DNA of 64,000 bases from Methanobacteriota archaeon. GTDB taxonomy: Archaea; Halobacteriota; Methanomicrobia; Methanomicrobiales; Methanocorpusculaceae. The notes under the pieces were generated by a model, which ran no database searches, was not told the DNA's origin, and saw only the letters and a list, made by a program, of their open reading frames with translations. Of the stretch, positions 52,781-62,396 are shown piece by piece. Each line of letters starts with the position of its first letter. Within the stretch, counting starts at the first letter, position 1. Location: NCBI GenBank assembly GCA_023396065.1, contig JAEWXF010000007.1, positions 26,508-90,507 of the forward strand, given 5' to 3'. The translations under genes were made by a program, and so were the position numbers.

Positions 52781-53251
52781 TTACTGGCCGGAGGTTATCG
52801 AGCCGTCCGATGTCCATGTGGTTACCTTTCCGTCAGGTTCAACCATTTTGTAATGGACTACTCCTTTTTCGTCGACAGTGTACGTGAGTGAACTGCCGTC
52901 GCCTCCGTCAATGTTTCCTTCGTTGTTATTTCCAACAACACTGGAACCGTCGGAACCCTGATAGTTATAATTTCCGTCTTTGTCCATGCTGGCTGATGAT
53001 CCGTCTTCGGCTGTACCGCTCCATGATCCGTCAGGATTTATCTGGACCTTGGTTCCGTCTTTATCTACCCCATAGTAGGAACCGTCAGGATTCTTGTACA
53101 CGGTTACTCCGTCCTCGGAATGAACGGGAACGGCACCTACTGCGGCGCCGTCGGGAGTATTTGCGGGTGACGGAGCTGGTGTGCTGGTACACCCGGCTGC
53201 TGCAATCACCAGGACAATACACACTATCAAAGCAATCAGTACGTGTTTCAT
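52781..53251 (-). CDS. Gly/Asp-rich lipoprotein
   Basis: A 156-residue lipoprotein with lipobox AAAGC (Cys21), a Pro/Ala/Thr linker, then repeats of the type DGxxVxxNPDGSYYG and GSxSAxMDKDGN. The glycine/aspartate repeats look like a beta-roll or Ca-binding stalk. No known family could be named. ATG 53251 is selected to give a normal signal peptide. Single gene, convergent with nothing on its 3' side for 100 bases. Confidence 0.7.
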   Translation of the reverse strand: MKHVLIALIVCIVLVIAAAGCTSTPAPSPANTPDGAAVGAVPVHSEDGVTVYKNPDGSYYGVDKDGTKVQINPDGSWSGTAEDGSSASMDKDGNYNYQGSDGSSVVGNNNEGNIDGGDGSSLTYTVDEKGVVHYKMVEPDGKVTTWTSDGSITSGQ

Positions 53252-53604
53252 ACAATACGTAACTGCCTGCTGTGATGTATATAATGATTTGGGAGATTCA
53301 GAATATAGTCCTGATAACAATCATTCGGAATTTTCCGGGCTCTGAGAGTTTTCTTTTCGAAAACTTCGTGATTCACACGCGAATGAAAAATGTCGGTATC
53401 TATAGTCATATATACTGATTCCTGGATGTGTGCGCGGGTTGCCGGTGTGGTCTCTGTACCAGAAATGGTTCGGGATTCCATGAGAACGAACTGTGGGATC
53501 ATGTTTGCTCAAGTCATGGGGGGAAAAATTATGCGGAGAAATACTTTTGGTAGAGCGTAAGGAGGAAATCTATATTATTTCCTGCAATACTATTGATACA
53601 TATA
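53252..53604. other. Divergent intergenic region
   Basis: About 350 bases between the lipoprotein gene and the pilin operon. A TATA-like TCTATATTAT (53570-53579) lies about 30 bases before the ATG at 53605, so the pilin operon may have a very short leader. Short minus-strand frames here appear random. Confidence 0.5.
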
Positions 53605-54423
53605 ATGGATATGCAGACGGGTGATGACGGGGTCTCTGAGGTGGTAGGGTTTATTCTGATACTGGCCCTGATCGTTATCGTTGTTGCTGTCTGGGGAGTA
53701 TATGCGTCATCGGCTGAAGGGTCGGCAAAGGAGTCGGAGAATTCGATACATATTCTGGAGCAGATGTCGGATCTGAAGTACGGGATGGATCTGCTCTGGG
53801 AGGCGAATACAACCGGGGTTCAGAGAAGTATGATGTTTTCTTTGTATCCGGATATGAAGTCCGATGCATTTCTGCCGGTGATGGATATGTATCCGGGTTC
53901 GGGAACTTTGCGGGTTGTGCCAAGCGATTTGCATCTCACGATTGAGAATGATAGTAACAGACTTGATGTTGACGATATTCGGATGCTGGAGTATGTTACG
54001 TCCTATAATTATGCGGAGAATATTGTTATGTCGCTGGATCTGGGGGCTGTAACTTCACAAACTGTTCAGAGCGGGGTGTCTAATTCTGTTCTGCTGCCGC
54101 CGGTTGGGAATGGTACGTCCGGACCGGGACCGCTTGTTGTCCTGCCGGTTTTATCAGTAAGTGGTCCAGAATCTATTTCAGGAAATGGTATTGTGGCTCT
54201 GGATTATAATCTAACGCATCTGGATAGACGACCGTTTGTGTCTGGTGCTAATATTACGATTGAGGCGGATGATACGAGTCTTGCTGCTGTTCAGTGGAAA
54301 CAGATGCTGGATGTGTCTGGTTTTCAGGTTGATCCTTCCAATGAGAGTATATATCGGTACAGCGGAGGGCGGGGAAATATTACGATTGCGAGATATGAGG
54401 TTACGATGAGGGCGGTTGTATGA
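53605..54423 (+). CDS. Pilin-like surface protein, operon gene 1
   Basis: A 272-residue protein with a pilin-type N-terminus (TGDDGVSEVVGF then a long hydrophobic helix to about residue 31), a heptad-like region and extracellular beta-rich domain with NxT/S sites. Segments ANTTGVQRSMMFSLYPD and SYNYAENIVMSLD recur in gene 2, so the two are paralogues. ATG 53605 (MDMQTG) chosen; TTG 53593 is possible. It ends in an ATGA overlap with gene 2. Confidence 0.75.
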   Translation: MDMQTGDDGVSEVVGFILILALIVIVVAVWGVYASSAEGSAKESENSIHILEQMSDLKYGMDLLWEANTTGVQRSMMFSLYPDMKSDAFLPVMDMYPGSGTLRVVPSDLHLTIENDSNRLDVDDIRMLEYVTSYNYAENIVMSLDLGAVTSQTVQSGVSNSVLLPPVGNGTSGPGPLVVLPVLSVSGPESISGNGIVALDYNLTHLDRRPFVSGANITIEADDTSLAAVQWKQMLDVSGFQVDPSNESIYRYSGGRGNITIARYEVTMRAVV

Positions 54424-55076
54424 GACGGGATGCGGCGGTTACCGAAGTTATCGGATTTATCGTTATTCTGATGCTGGTAATTTCTGCTCTGATGATCTGG
54501 GCCCTCGTTGCTCTGCCGGATCAGGTTGAACGCAGTGAGGTGTCCCATGTGGAGGAGATTCAGCTGGAGTTCGGTGAGTTCAAGACCGGCGTTGATACTC
54601 TGTGGCTCGCGAACAATACGGGAGTTGTGCGAAAGGCTGTGTTCGGGCTTGCACCGGGTGCCCGGGTAACCGAGGCGTCGATTCTGCCGAATCTTCTGGG
54701 TTCCCGGGGGGCGGGAACTCTCTGGCTGGAGAATTCCACGAAGATACTTCTAAATGATAGTCCAATTTATCAGCTTCGTTACCGTTCGTCAAATCAGTAC
54801 GCCGAGAACATTGAGATACTGTACGTTGCCGGGGCAGTGATGGTAAAAAAAGGTTTCAGTGATTATCAGATGGTATTGAATCCTCCGATGGGTGACAATG
54901 CAATCATTCCGGTACTTACCGAACCATCTCAGAGTATCTCCGGCGATGTTTTGGTGATTGCTGAGTATCAGCTGAATGGTATCTATTCCACAGACCATCC
55001 CATCAGTTTTTCATATGAATCGGGAGATAGTGTGACTGCATCACGTGTTGCCGTATTTGAGGTGGCCCTCCGATGA
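54420..55076 (+). CDS. Pilin-like surface protein, operon gene 2
   Basis: A 218-residue paralogue of gene 1: N-terminus RRDAAVTEVIGF and a hydrophobic helix (about residues 8-32), then the shared domain (ANNTGVVRKAVFGLAPG, SSNQYAENIEIL, SISGDVLVIAEYQL). The ATG is inside the gene 1 stop (54420-54423), and its own stop overlaps the gene 3 ATG at 55073-55076. This is a tightly coupled three-gene unit. The Pro at PDQVER marks the end of the membrane helix. Confidence 0.75.
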   Translation: MRRDAAVTEVIGFIVILMLVISALMIWALVALPDQVERSEVSHVEEIQLEFGEFKTGVDTLWLANNTGVVRKAVFGLAPGARVTEASILPNLLGSRGAGTLWLENSTKILLNDSPIYQLRYRSSNQYAENIEILYVAGAVMVKKGFSDYQMVLNPPMGDNAIIPVLTEPSQSISGDVLVIAEYQLNGIYSTDHPISFSYESGDSVTASRVAVFEVALR

Positions 55077-57988
55077 GCCGTACTGCCGATTCCGGTTCGT
55101 CTGTGGTGATTGCGTTCGTTCTTCTGCTGATGCTTTTTGTGGCGGCGATCACATTATGGGCGCTGATTGGTGCTCCGGCACAGCTGGAGAATGCCGAGGA
55201 GACATACCTCACGGAGGTGGAGAACTCCTTTATTGAGTACAAGCTGGCCACTGATACTGTCAGGGTCAATGACAATATTGGCGGACGACTCAGTATGCTG
55301 ATTCCCGGGAGATCGGGATTTTCCGGAGGGTATCTTCAGTTTGCGCCGGATACGGGTGGAATGGTTACTATAACCACCAAAAATGTGAGTGAGTCCGTGG
55401 AAACAAAAGCACGTCTCCCTATCAGCCGTCTTTCGGAATTTATTAGCAGGATGTCCGGAACAACAGAGATCGGATATGAGAACGGCGGGATTTTCCGCAG
55501 TGACGGGTCGAATGCTACATGGCTTACTCCCGGACTTTTGCAGATTAATCCATGGATGGAGAGATTTCCCTCGGAGTCTTTGACCGAGATTGTCTATGTA
55601 AATCTCACCGGAGAGCCGGAAATTGGCAGTAATCGGTATATTCCTGTGACGTCTGTGTTACTGATGTATAATGATACGTATCTTTTCTGGAATGAGAGCG
55701 CAACAATCACGTTTGAAAGTGATAATAATCCTATGCAAAATTCATTGTGGGACTCTATGTTTCATGAAGCAGAGTCTCGATGGGGGGATACCATCTTCGA
55801 AAACTCAAATGGCAGAACGGATGTAACTGTTAAGATGGAGCCATCCGTAAAACTCAACCTGACCTCGCAGTCTTCTAACCCGGAAAATTATTCTGTCATT
55901 GTACTTCGGGAAGCCGTGTATAATGTTTCCATAGCACCGGACGGTGTGATGCCTGTGCCGACAACGCGGCCTGTCACTCCGGTACCGACAACCGGGACAC
56001 CAACACCGACACAGACTGGCGGTGGCGGCGGAGGTGAAACTCCTATCACAACAAAGTATCTTGAGGTTAAGTTCAATACATATTCAAATAACACTCCAAT
56101 TAACAATATTGTAGGGGTGATTCCTGGAAGAGGGGTGACTGTGACGATTCTCAGGGTTTTGAATGAATCAGTTAATAATGTGATGAACTTTTCGGTTGAT
56201 CAACCATCCGGTCTTGATCGACCGTTACGGGTTCCGGGAACAAACATAAACTATGTGAGAAATCCGGTGATCGGAACGGAGTATTACTTCTATGCGAGTC
56301 CGGGAAGATATACGGATTCTCCTTATTGGGAACGGTGGGAAAACCCGGCGGTTCCCAATTTGAATATATCCGGAAACTTTACTGTACAGTTCGTTAGTGG
56401 AAATACTGAGGATCGTGTGGAGAGAGGAGCAGCGAATCTTCCGGCACGGCAGGTTATCTTTGACTATCCGGAGATTGTATCTGGGACTGTGCAGCAATAC
56501 ATGGGGGGATCATATTCCCGGATGAATGTGACGATAACGAATCAGACTCTGATACCGCCTGCTGGAACGAGTTCTGAAAATGGTATAAAACTGGAGGTCT
56601 ATGTTTTGCCAGCTGGCACCGTGGACAATGCATCGAATGCGTCGGGGAGGAGAGTTTATTCTGCACCTATACCCCCAACAGGTACGGAAACAACGATTAT
56701 CATACCCGAGGATAGTAAATACCTTAATCAGTACCCTGCCGATTCCAAAGTGGAGATTCTTGTGAAAAATGAGAAACCAGGTAAAGCAGACTGGTCCGCA
56801 TGGTATCATGTGGCCTCTCTGAAAGTTTCAGATTTTCACCCGTCTCTCAATATTATTCTGAATACTACGGTTTCGGAAACAGGGATGCCTGAGTTTATAC
56901 CTGCATATAATCTTAGCCTCGTGAAGGAAGTTCAATATATTGGCGACTGTACACTGGAAAGTCTGACGGTAACTCCGGTGCGAATTGAAGATACCAATGA
57001 GTACACGCTTGTCGGATCTGATGCTGTCATTCTTGATCTGAATGGAACTGATGTAACCTCTGAATATACGCTAACGTATACCAATGGTACTCTGACGGTG
57101 AAGACACCTATTGCAATTTCCCTGAGTCCGACCGGTGTTCAGACTGGAACTACTACTACGTATATTCTTACTCCAAGTGGAGGTATGGGAACAAACACAA
57201 CATCATGGGAATGGCTGGATCTCCCTGATTCCGGTTCTCAAAGTGGTACTGGAAATGTGTTCTCTGCTGGATTTAATTCAGGCGGCCCGAAACGTCTGAA
57301 GGCAACCGTTCTTGATCAGTTCGGAAACACAAACTCCACTGAATTTATTGTGACGGTAAGTACAACGCAGTACAAAATTACAGCTGAGACTCTTAACTCA
57401 GGGGGAACAGTAACTCCAACAAGTCAGTTCGTGTATGATGGAGATAATGCAGAGATAATGATTACTGCAGATTCCAACAAGGTCATTGAAAATGTCTACC
57501 TTGATGAAACGAGAGACACCATTCTGAATGGAGCATCCTACGGTATCTATGTCGTGAAAAATGTGAGAGCAAATCATGCGGTAACAGTTCTATTTGGAGA
57601 TAAGAGTATCTCTGGAGATATTTCAGATTATGTAACTGATATTACGCTGGGTGGTGTGAATATTGAGGCTGAAGGGTCAGTACATGTAGATGGGGCAACT
57701 CAGCTTGAGTTTGATGTGACAAGTATTTGGGGTGATTGGGCAACCCAATACCGTGTTACAACCCTCATTGAGATTCTGGATGATAATGGCCAGATAAAAA
57801 ACACAGAGACCGACACATACACGTATTCTGAAGGTACAGTAACTGCTCATAAGATCACAACTCCATACCTCCAACCGGGAGATACATGTAGAATAACGAT
57901 GAATCTGGAAGGGAGGTTAGTAATACTGGTGCCGCTCTCAAACTGGTGGCAACTCAGGGAAAACACTTGGGTTATTCCAATCACATAA
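55073..57988 (+). CDS. Large pilin-like surface protein with shared module and Ig-like repeats, operon gene 3
   Basis: A 971-residue surface protein. N-terminal pilin-type helix (about residues 8-32) and a pilin-like domain (about 40-300), then a Pro/Thr linker and glycine run, and a module (about 326-586; nt 56050-56830) with GVIPGRGV, NPAVPNL, LPARQVIFDYPEIV and WSAWYHV that matches the C-terminal half of the protein at 28252. After it come an MBG-like strand repeat, an Ig-like domain and a bacterial-repeat domain (SGGTVTPTSQF). Probably the tip or large subunit of the structure. Ordinary Ig-adhesin is the alternative. Confidence 0.75.
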   Translation: MSRTADSGSSVVIAFVLLLMLFVAAITLWALIGAPAQLENAEETYLTEVENSFIEYKLATDTVRVNDNIGGRLSMLIPGRSGFSGGYLQFAPDTGGMVTITTKNVSESVETKARLPISRLSEFISRMSGTTEIGYENGGIFRSDGSNATWLTPGLLQINPWMERFPSESLTEIVYVNLTGEPEIGSNRYIPVTSVLLMYNDTYLFWNESATITFESDNNPMQNSLWDSMFHEAESRWGDTIFENSNGRTDVTVKMEPSVKLNLTSQSSNPENYSVIVLREAVYNVSIAPDGVMPVPTTRPVTPVPTTGTPTPTQTGGGGGGETPITTKYLEVKFNTYSNNTPINNIVGVIPGRGVTVTILRVLNESVNNVMNFSVDQPSGLDRPLRVPGTNINYVRNPVIGTEYYFYASPGRYTDSPYWERWENPAVPNLNISGNFTVQFVSGNTEDRVERGAANLPARQVIFDYPEIVSGTVQQYMGGSYSRMNVTITNQTLIPPAGTSSENGIKLEVYVLPAGTVDNASNASGRRVYSAPIPPTGTETTIIIPEDSKYLNQYPADSKVEILVKNEKPGKADWSAWYHVASLKVSDFHPSLNIILNTTVSETGMPEFIPAYNLSLVKEVQYIGDCTLESLTVTPVRIEDTNEYTLVGSDAVILDLNGTDVTSEYTLTYTNGTLTVKTPIAISLSPTGVQTGTTTTYILTPSGGMGTNTTSWEWLDLPDSGSQSGTGNVFSAGFNSGGPKRLKATVLDQFGNTNSTEFIVTVSTTQYKITAETLNSGGTVTPTSQFVYDGDNAEIMITADSNKVIENVYLDETRDTILNGASYGIYVVKNVRANHAVTVLFGDKSISGDISDYVTDITLGGVNIEAEGSVHVDGATQLEFDVTSIWGDWATQYRVTTLIEILDDNGQIKNTETDTYTYSEGTVTAHKITTPYLQPGDTCRITMNLEGRLVILVPLSNWWQLRENTWVIPIT

Positions 57989-58418
57989 AATAAGCTCTAC
58001 TCCAAATTCTATAAACCTTAGTTGTTCTTTCTCTCATCATAAATGAATATAAATATATTTGTTGGAACGACTCATTCTTTTTTACCAGAAAATGTCTTTT
58101 CCCTCGTAAGGAGGGGAACGATACCGGAAAAACCGACCGTAAGTCCTCATAATCCCGCGAAGGCACGCTACCCCGTGGTGCCATACTCTCCCACTCACGG
58201 TTTACACACCTGAACCTCTATCTCAGATGCTGGGGTATGCCGGACCACGGGGTCCGGATGAGGTGAAGCTGTATGGAAAATGCCGTTCAGTCAGATTAAT
58301 CTTTTCAACGAAGAATGGGATTGATTGGGCAGAGCCCTGAATTTGGTTTTTTTATCCAATTCGTTATATAGTATGACGGGACATATAATTTCTTATTATT
58401 CTTGTGTGGGGATGTAGT
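57989..58418. other. Intergenic region with repeat copy and hairpin
   Basis: About 430 bases between the pilin operon and the adhesin-like gene. It contains family 2 repeat copy A (58146-58230), followed immediately by a perfect hairpin with 7-bp arms CCGGACC/GGTCCGG (58240-58257). A TATA-like TTATATAGT (58363-58371) serves the adhesin. No gene was seen. Confidence 0.6.
58146..58230. repeat. Dispersed intergenic repeat, family 2, copy A
   Basis: About 85 bases aligning with 63028-63117. Shared blocks in order are CTCATAATCC, GCGAA, ACGC, CCCGTG, TGCCATACTC, GGTTT, CACACCTGAA and TATCTCAGATGC. Similarity weakens further upstream, though an ACCGGA block is common to both. Both copies lie upstream of plus-strand genes. 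Regulatory element, small RNA or mobile-element relic are all possible. Confidence 0.65.
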
Positions 58419-61403
58419 ATGAAGGAAAGAAAGATTGTATTTTCTGCACGGTCGGTCGTAATTTTACTAAGTCTCGTGCTGTGTGTATCTGTTGTATGCG
58501 GTGTGGTGGCCGCGGAAAAATGGGTGTATGTGCCGACACATCCAACCTGGGATGAAGGAGATCCGGGCAGCGAGAATGTTTCCTCACTGGTAACAGCCCT
58601 GGAAGGAGACGGTGATATTATTGTTCTGACAAACAAGGAAGATCCTATTTCTCTCGGGCGGTCTGTCCGCATTAACGGAACAAAAACACTGGTCAGCTAT
58701 TACCCGGAGGGGATGGTTGTGAATGCCGGAGGCACCATAACTATTCCGCCTGGATCATCCCTCACGCTGGGGACCGGAGTGAATGAATTAACTCTCAACG
58801 GAGCACATATCGAAGTCAGTGGGACGAGAGATAAATTGAGTCGGCTTGTCATGAATGGCCGGGTAAATATTGTCACCCGGAGTGCTTCTGAAGGAATAAT
58901 CTCTGTTGAAAATGGAGAGTTCAGCATGAACGGCGGCAACATCTCAGGCAATACCGGTGAAGATAATATTGTGGGAGGGGTGCATGTTAATGATGGAGGA
59001 AAGTTTACCCAGAATGGCGGGAATATCACCAAGAATCAAGGAAGGATCGGCGGTGTCTTGATTGAAAACGGCGGAAAATATGAACTGCATTCGGGAACGG
59101 TTGCAGAGAACACAGCTAGTATAAAGGGGGGAGGGGTGCACGTTAATGGCGGAGGAGAGTTTACCCAGTCTGGCGGGAATATCGTAAATAATACAGCCTC
59201 TGCCGGGGATGGAGGCGGGGTTTATCTGGCAGTATCATCCAACGGCGGGGGAAAGTTTACCCAGTCCGGTGGCAATATCGCAAATAATACTGCCACGAAC
59301 GGCGGCGGGGTTTATCTGGCAGCAGCATCTTCCGGCGGAGGAATGTTTACCCAGAATGGCGGCAATATTTCATTTAATCGTGCCGTAAACGGAAGCGGAG
59401 TTTATCTGGCGGCATCTGAAACAAATCATGCAACATATCGGATGACCTCCGGGTCTTTAAACGATAACACCGCAGGACAGAATGGAGGGGGTGTCTATCT
59501 CTCAACGCATTTTTCCAGCTCCACGTTCTCGTTTGATGGGGGAGAGATCGTCAATAACCGGGCTGAGGCCGGTGCTGGCGGGGCGGTATATCTTGCACCG
59601 TTCCCCAGACCATTCTACAACCAGAGTTTCGGGGTAAACTATGCAGAGGGGGCAGTGTTGTCGATGTCAGGTGGAACAATCGCAGATAACTCTGCACCGA
59701 CATCAGGCGGGGTGTATGTCAGCGGAGAACAGAAAAAGATGCCGGAAGGGCGATATAAATTTGTTCAGACGATCTTTGATATGTCGGGTGGAACGATTCG
59801 GAATAATTCAAATACGGCAGTCTATGTTTCTGCAGGAAAATTCAGTATGAGCGGGGGACAGATTACGCAACACTCCGATACTTCTTCGTATCCGGTCTAT
59901 GTGAACGATTCTCCGGATAATCCCTATCCCGCCCTTGGTGTGAAGCATCAGGGTATTTTCGAGATGAGCGGAGGGTACATCTATGATAATCCGGGCAGCA
60001 GACCGTATGTGTATAACAACAATTCGTCTGTTACTCTCTCCGGAGGAGCAGTTTACTACACCGGGGAGACTGATACCTCGTCAGGTGTGGAGAATCTGGG
60101 CACTCTGGAGATTTCCGGAGGTGCCGTAATTTCCGGATTTAATAAATCAGGTGTTTTGAACCGGAACGCCATGAATATGTCGGGCGGAACAATCATGGAG
60201 AATGCAGGAGAATATGGAGGAGGGATTCATAATACCGGAAATCTTTCCCTGACCGGAGGCTGGATATGGAACAACACCGCAAGGAAAGATGGCGGAGGTA
60301 TCTCCAGTACATCTCCAATCACCATCTCCGGTACCGTACTTATTTCTGAGAATAATGCCACGAACAATGGCGGAGGGGTGAATACTACTGTTCTCACCAT
60401 GTCGGGAGGAGAGATATCAGCAAACACAGCAAATGTGTCCGGAGGGGGTGTTTATGCGGAATCTGTGACTATGTCCGGTGGTGAAATATCCCGGAACACG
60501 GCAGCTTCCGGAGGAGCTGTTGTGTTCACCAAGGAATTTACGATGACCGATGGAAGTCTCAGATCGAACTCTGCGGTCTCCGGCGGGGCATTATATATGG
60601 CGAACCTGACCAACACCACGTTCAGTATGTATGGCGGTACGATCTGGGGAAACTCCGCAGCGAATGGCAGTGGAATGTATTTCACAGATGGTGATTTCAT
60701 ACTGGGTGATTCCGGATACATTAGTCCTGACAACGACGTTGTTGTCGGAGCGGATCAGAGAATCAATGTTACGAAAAATCTGACTTCGTCCGCCGGAGTG
60801 TACTCAATTGTTCCGGTTACAGACAAACCTCAGACGGTTGTTGTGGTTAGTGTTGAGGGAAAGAATGCAACGAGTTTCATTCCCAACTTTAACCTCAACT
60901 CGTCCTACTCCGGTTCGGCGTATTATAACAATCTGACGCCGACCGAATCTACCATTGTCATCGGCCATAAGGCAGCACCGAGGACATCCGGCGGCAGTGG
61001 CAGTGGGGGATCCGGCGGCGGCGGAGGGGTAAGCACACTTCAGAATCAGGCCGTGTATTCGGTTACCTTTGATCCGAATAATGGAGCGGACGTACCCGAG
61101 GTGTATGATGTATACAATGGCTCGCTTGTGCCAAAACCGGAAGATCCGGTATATGGAGATGCGGAGTTTATCGGCTGGTTCACGCTCTACGGATATGAGT
61201 GGGACTTCGAGAATAATACTGTTGACTCGCCGCTTGTTCTCTATGCAAACTGGAAGGGAGATCCGTATCCGGTCAGACCGATTGTGACTCCCCAGTTGGG
61301 TGAGACTCAGTCGCCGATACCGATTCCGTTCATCCTGATCGGCGCGGGGGTGCTCGTAGCGGTAGCAGCAGCTGTTCTTCTGATCCGGAAGAGGAACAGC
61401 TGA
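58419..61403 (+). CDS. Adhesin-like right-handed beta-helix surface protein
   Basis: A 994-residue surface protein: signal peptide (about 1-30), about 800 residues of beta-helix with repeated units built around GGNIxxN, GGGVYL and MSGGxI, a Gly/Ser hinge, one InlB-type B-repeat (about residues 876-948: YSVTFDPNNGA, EFIGWFTLYGYEW) and a C-terminal membrane helix (about 960-985) with basic tail. Such adhesin-like proteins are frequent in host-associated methanogens. Nearly identical DNA units recur between 59150 and 59400. ATG 58419 (MKERK) selected. Confidence 0.85.
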   Translation: MKERKIVFSARSVVILLSLVLCVSVVCGVVAAEKWVYVPTHPTWDEGDPGSENVSSLVTALEGDGDIIVLTNKEDPISLGRSVRINGTKTLVSYYPEGMVVNAGGTITIPPGSSLTLGTGVNELTLNGAHIEVSGTRDKLSRLVMNGRVNIVTRSASEGIISVENGEFSMNGGNISGNTGEDNIVGGVHVNDGGKFTQNGGNITKNQGRIGGVLIENGGKYELHSGTVAENTASIKGGGVHVNGGGEFTQSGGNIVNNTASAGDGGGVYLAVSSNGGGKFTQSGGNIANNTATNGGGVYLAAASSGGGMFTQNGGNISFNRAVNGSGVYLAASETNHATYRMTSGSLNDNTAGQNGGGVYLSTHFSSSTFSFDGGEIVNNRAEAGAGGAVYLAPFPRPFYNQSFGVNYAEGAVLSMSGGTIADNSAPTSGGVYVSGEQKKMPEGRYKFVQTIFDMSGGTIRNNSNTAVYVSAGKFSMSGGQITQHSDTSSYPVYVNDSPDNPYPALGVKHQGIFEMSGGYIYDNPGSRPYVYNNNSSVTLSGGAVYYTGETDTSSGVENLGTLEISGGAVISGFNKSGVLNRNAMNMSGGTIMENAGEYGGGIHNTGNLSLTGGWIWNNTARKDGGGISSTSPITISGTVLISENNATNNGGGVNTTVLTMSGGEISANTANVSGGGVYAESVTMSGGEISRNTAASGGAVVFTKEFTMTDGSLRSNSAVSGGALYMANLTNTTFSMYGGTIWGNSAANGSGMYFTDGDFILGDSGYISPDNDVVVGADQRINVTKNLTSSAGVYSIVPVTDKPQTVVVVSVEGKNATSFIPNFNLNSSYSGSAYYNNLTPTESTIVIGHKAAPRTSGGSGSGGSGGGGGVSTLQNQAVYSVTFDPNNGADVPEVYDVYNGSLVPKPEDPVYGDAEFIGWFTLYGYEWDFENNTVDSPLVLYANWKGDPYPVRPIVTPQLGETQSPIPIPFILIGAGVLVAVAAAVLLIRKRNS

Positions 61404-61421
61404 TTTTTGGAGCTGGTCAAA

Positions 61422-62078
61422 ATGCAGAAAAAAAGTACGGACGGGGTTTCCCCGGTGATTGCGGTAATACTGATCCTGATGTTAACGGTCCTTCTCGTCG
61501 GAATTATCGGTGCTCTCTTTATGGGTATGTCATCGGATACGGTTCATGGGATAAATACCAGTTTCCTTCAGCAGAAGAATGAGTGGGACGTCATTAAGGT
61601 CGTGTATAACGGGAATGGACATACCGGAGGGGAAGTCCCGGTTGATAAGGGGGGGCCGTATGAAGCGGGAGAAACAATTGTTGTTGCTGACGGATCGAAG
61701 ATGTTTCGGGATGACTATGTCTTTGATTTCTGGACAACGAATGCAGACGGTTCCGGGGATCCGTACTCCGTCGGAAGTGAACTGATCCTGAATGCATATA
61801 CGGTTCTATATGCCCAGTGGAAACCTGAGCCGGATACGTATTATGTGTTCTACGAGAAAAACGGGAATCTGGATGCGACAATATCCGCATCACATGACTG
61901 CGCAAAAAAAGGTTCATTGGTTACACTCATTGGTGCCGAAACAGGAAATTCTGATCTTGAGTTTACCGGATGGAATACGAAACCTGACGGAACCGGGGTT
62001 TTTTATGCAGATAGATATGACGGTGCATATGGAACTCTGAAATTGTATGCTCAGTGGAAAAAACCCGATTCCGGGTAG
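61422..62078 (+). CDS. Pilin-type N-terminus fused to two InlB B-repeats
   Basis: A 218-residue protein. The N-terminus has the archaeal pilin motif STDGVSPVIAVIL and a long hydrophobic helix (about residues 8-38), and then two InlB-type B-repeats (about 57-133 and 140-214) with YNGNGHTGGEVPVDKGG and VLYAQWKP, FTGWNTKPDG and KLYAQWKK. ATG 61422 has GGAG nine bases upstream. It follows the adhesin stop by 18 bases, so the pair is an operon and both use the same repeat type. Confidence 0.8.
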   Translation: MQKKSTDGVSPVIAVILILMLTVLLVGIIGALFMGMSSDTVHGINTSFLQQKNEWDVIKVVYNGNGHTGGEVPVDKGGPYEAGETIVVADGSKMFRDDYVFDFWTTNADGSGDPYSVGSELILNAYTVLYAQWKPEPDTYYVFYEKNGNLDATISASHDCAKKGSLVTLIGAETGNSDLEFTGWNTKPDGTGVFYADRYDGAYGTLKLYAQWKKPDSG

Positions 62079-62165
62079 GCATAGTTGAAGTATCAATATC
62101 AGGGCTCCGGATATCTGGACTGATCTTTGTACCTGTATGACCCCTCCCATTTTTCGTATGATATG

Positions 62166-62396
62166 TCACCATTTTTTCCGATGTTTCAGCCTTTCCACCT
62201 CACCTGTCTTCAGTATCGCCCGTACCTTTTCCATGGGCCCCATCATGCCGTCCCTCTCAAGCAAAGCATATCTCAAAACATTCCAGACAACGCGAGAAGG
62301 CACTCCTGCATACAGACAGCATTTGCAGGCGCGTTTGAAATGAGGACGTAGTCCGGACTGGTGAACGGGAACGACCCGGTCATCAAAGGGGCCCAT
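62166..62396 (-). CDS. Possible small protein, unrecognised
   Basis: A 76-codon frame with a protein-like composition: basic, with a CKCC motif, and ending in a run that reads MMGPMEKVRAILKTG then ERLKHRKKW. Codon use is similar to real genes here. No ribosome site precedes the ATG and the frame has no start upstream, so it may be a remnant of a larger gene. I do not recognise its family. Confidence 0.3.
   Translation of the reverse strand: MGPFDDRVVPVHQSGLRPHFKRACKCCLYAGVPSRVVWNVLRYALLERDGMMGPMEKVRAILKTGEVERLKHRKKW

Noticed and set aside
53321..53512. Short minus-strand frames between the lipoprotein and the pilin operon
   Set aside because: No start signal, composition unlike proteins, and they cover the likely promoter.
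59150..59400. CRISPR-like repeats
   Set aside because: The near-identical units are in frame within the beta-helix coding sequence and have no unique spacers. No CRISPR array or cas gene is in the window.
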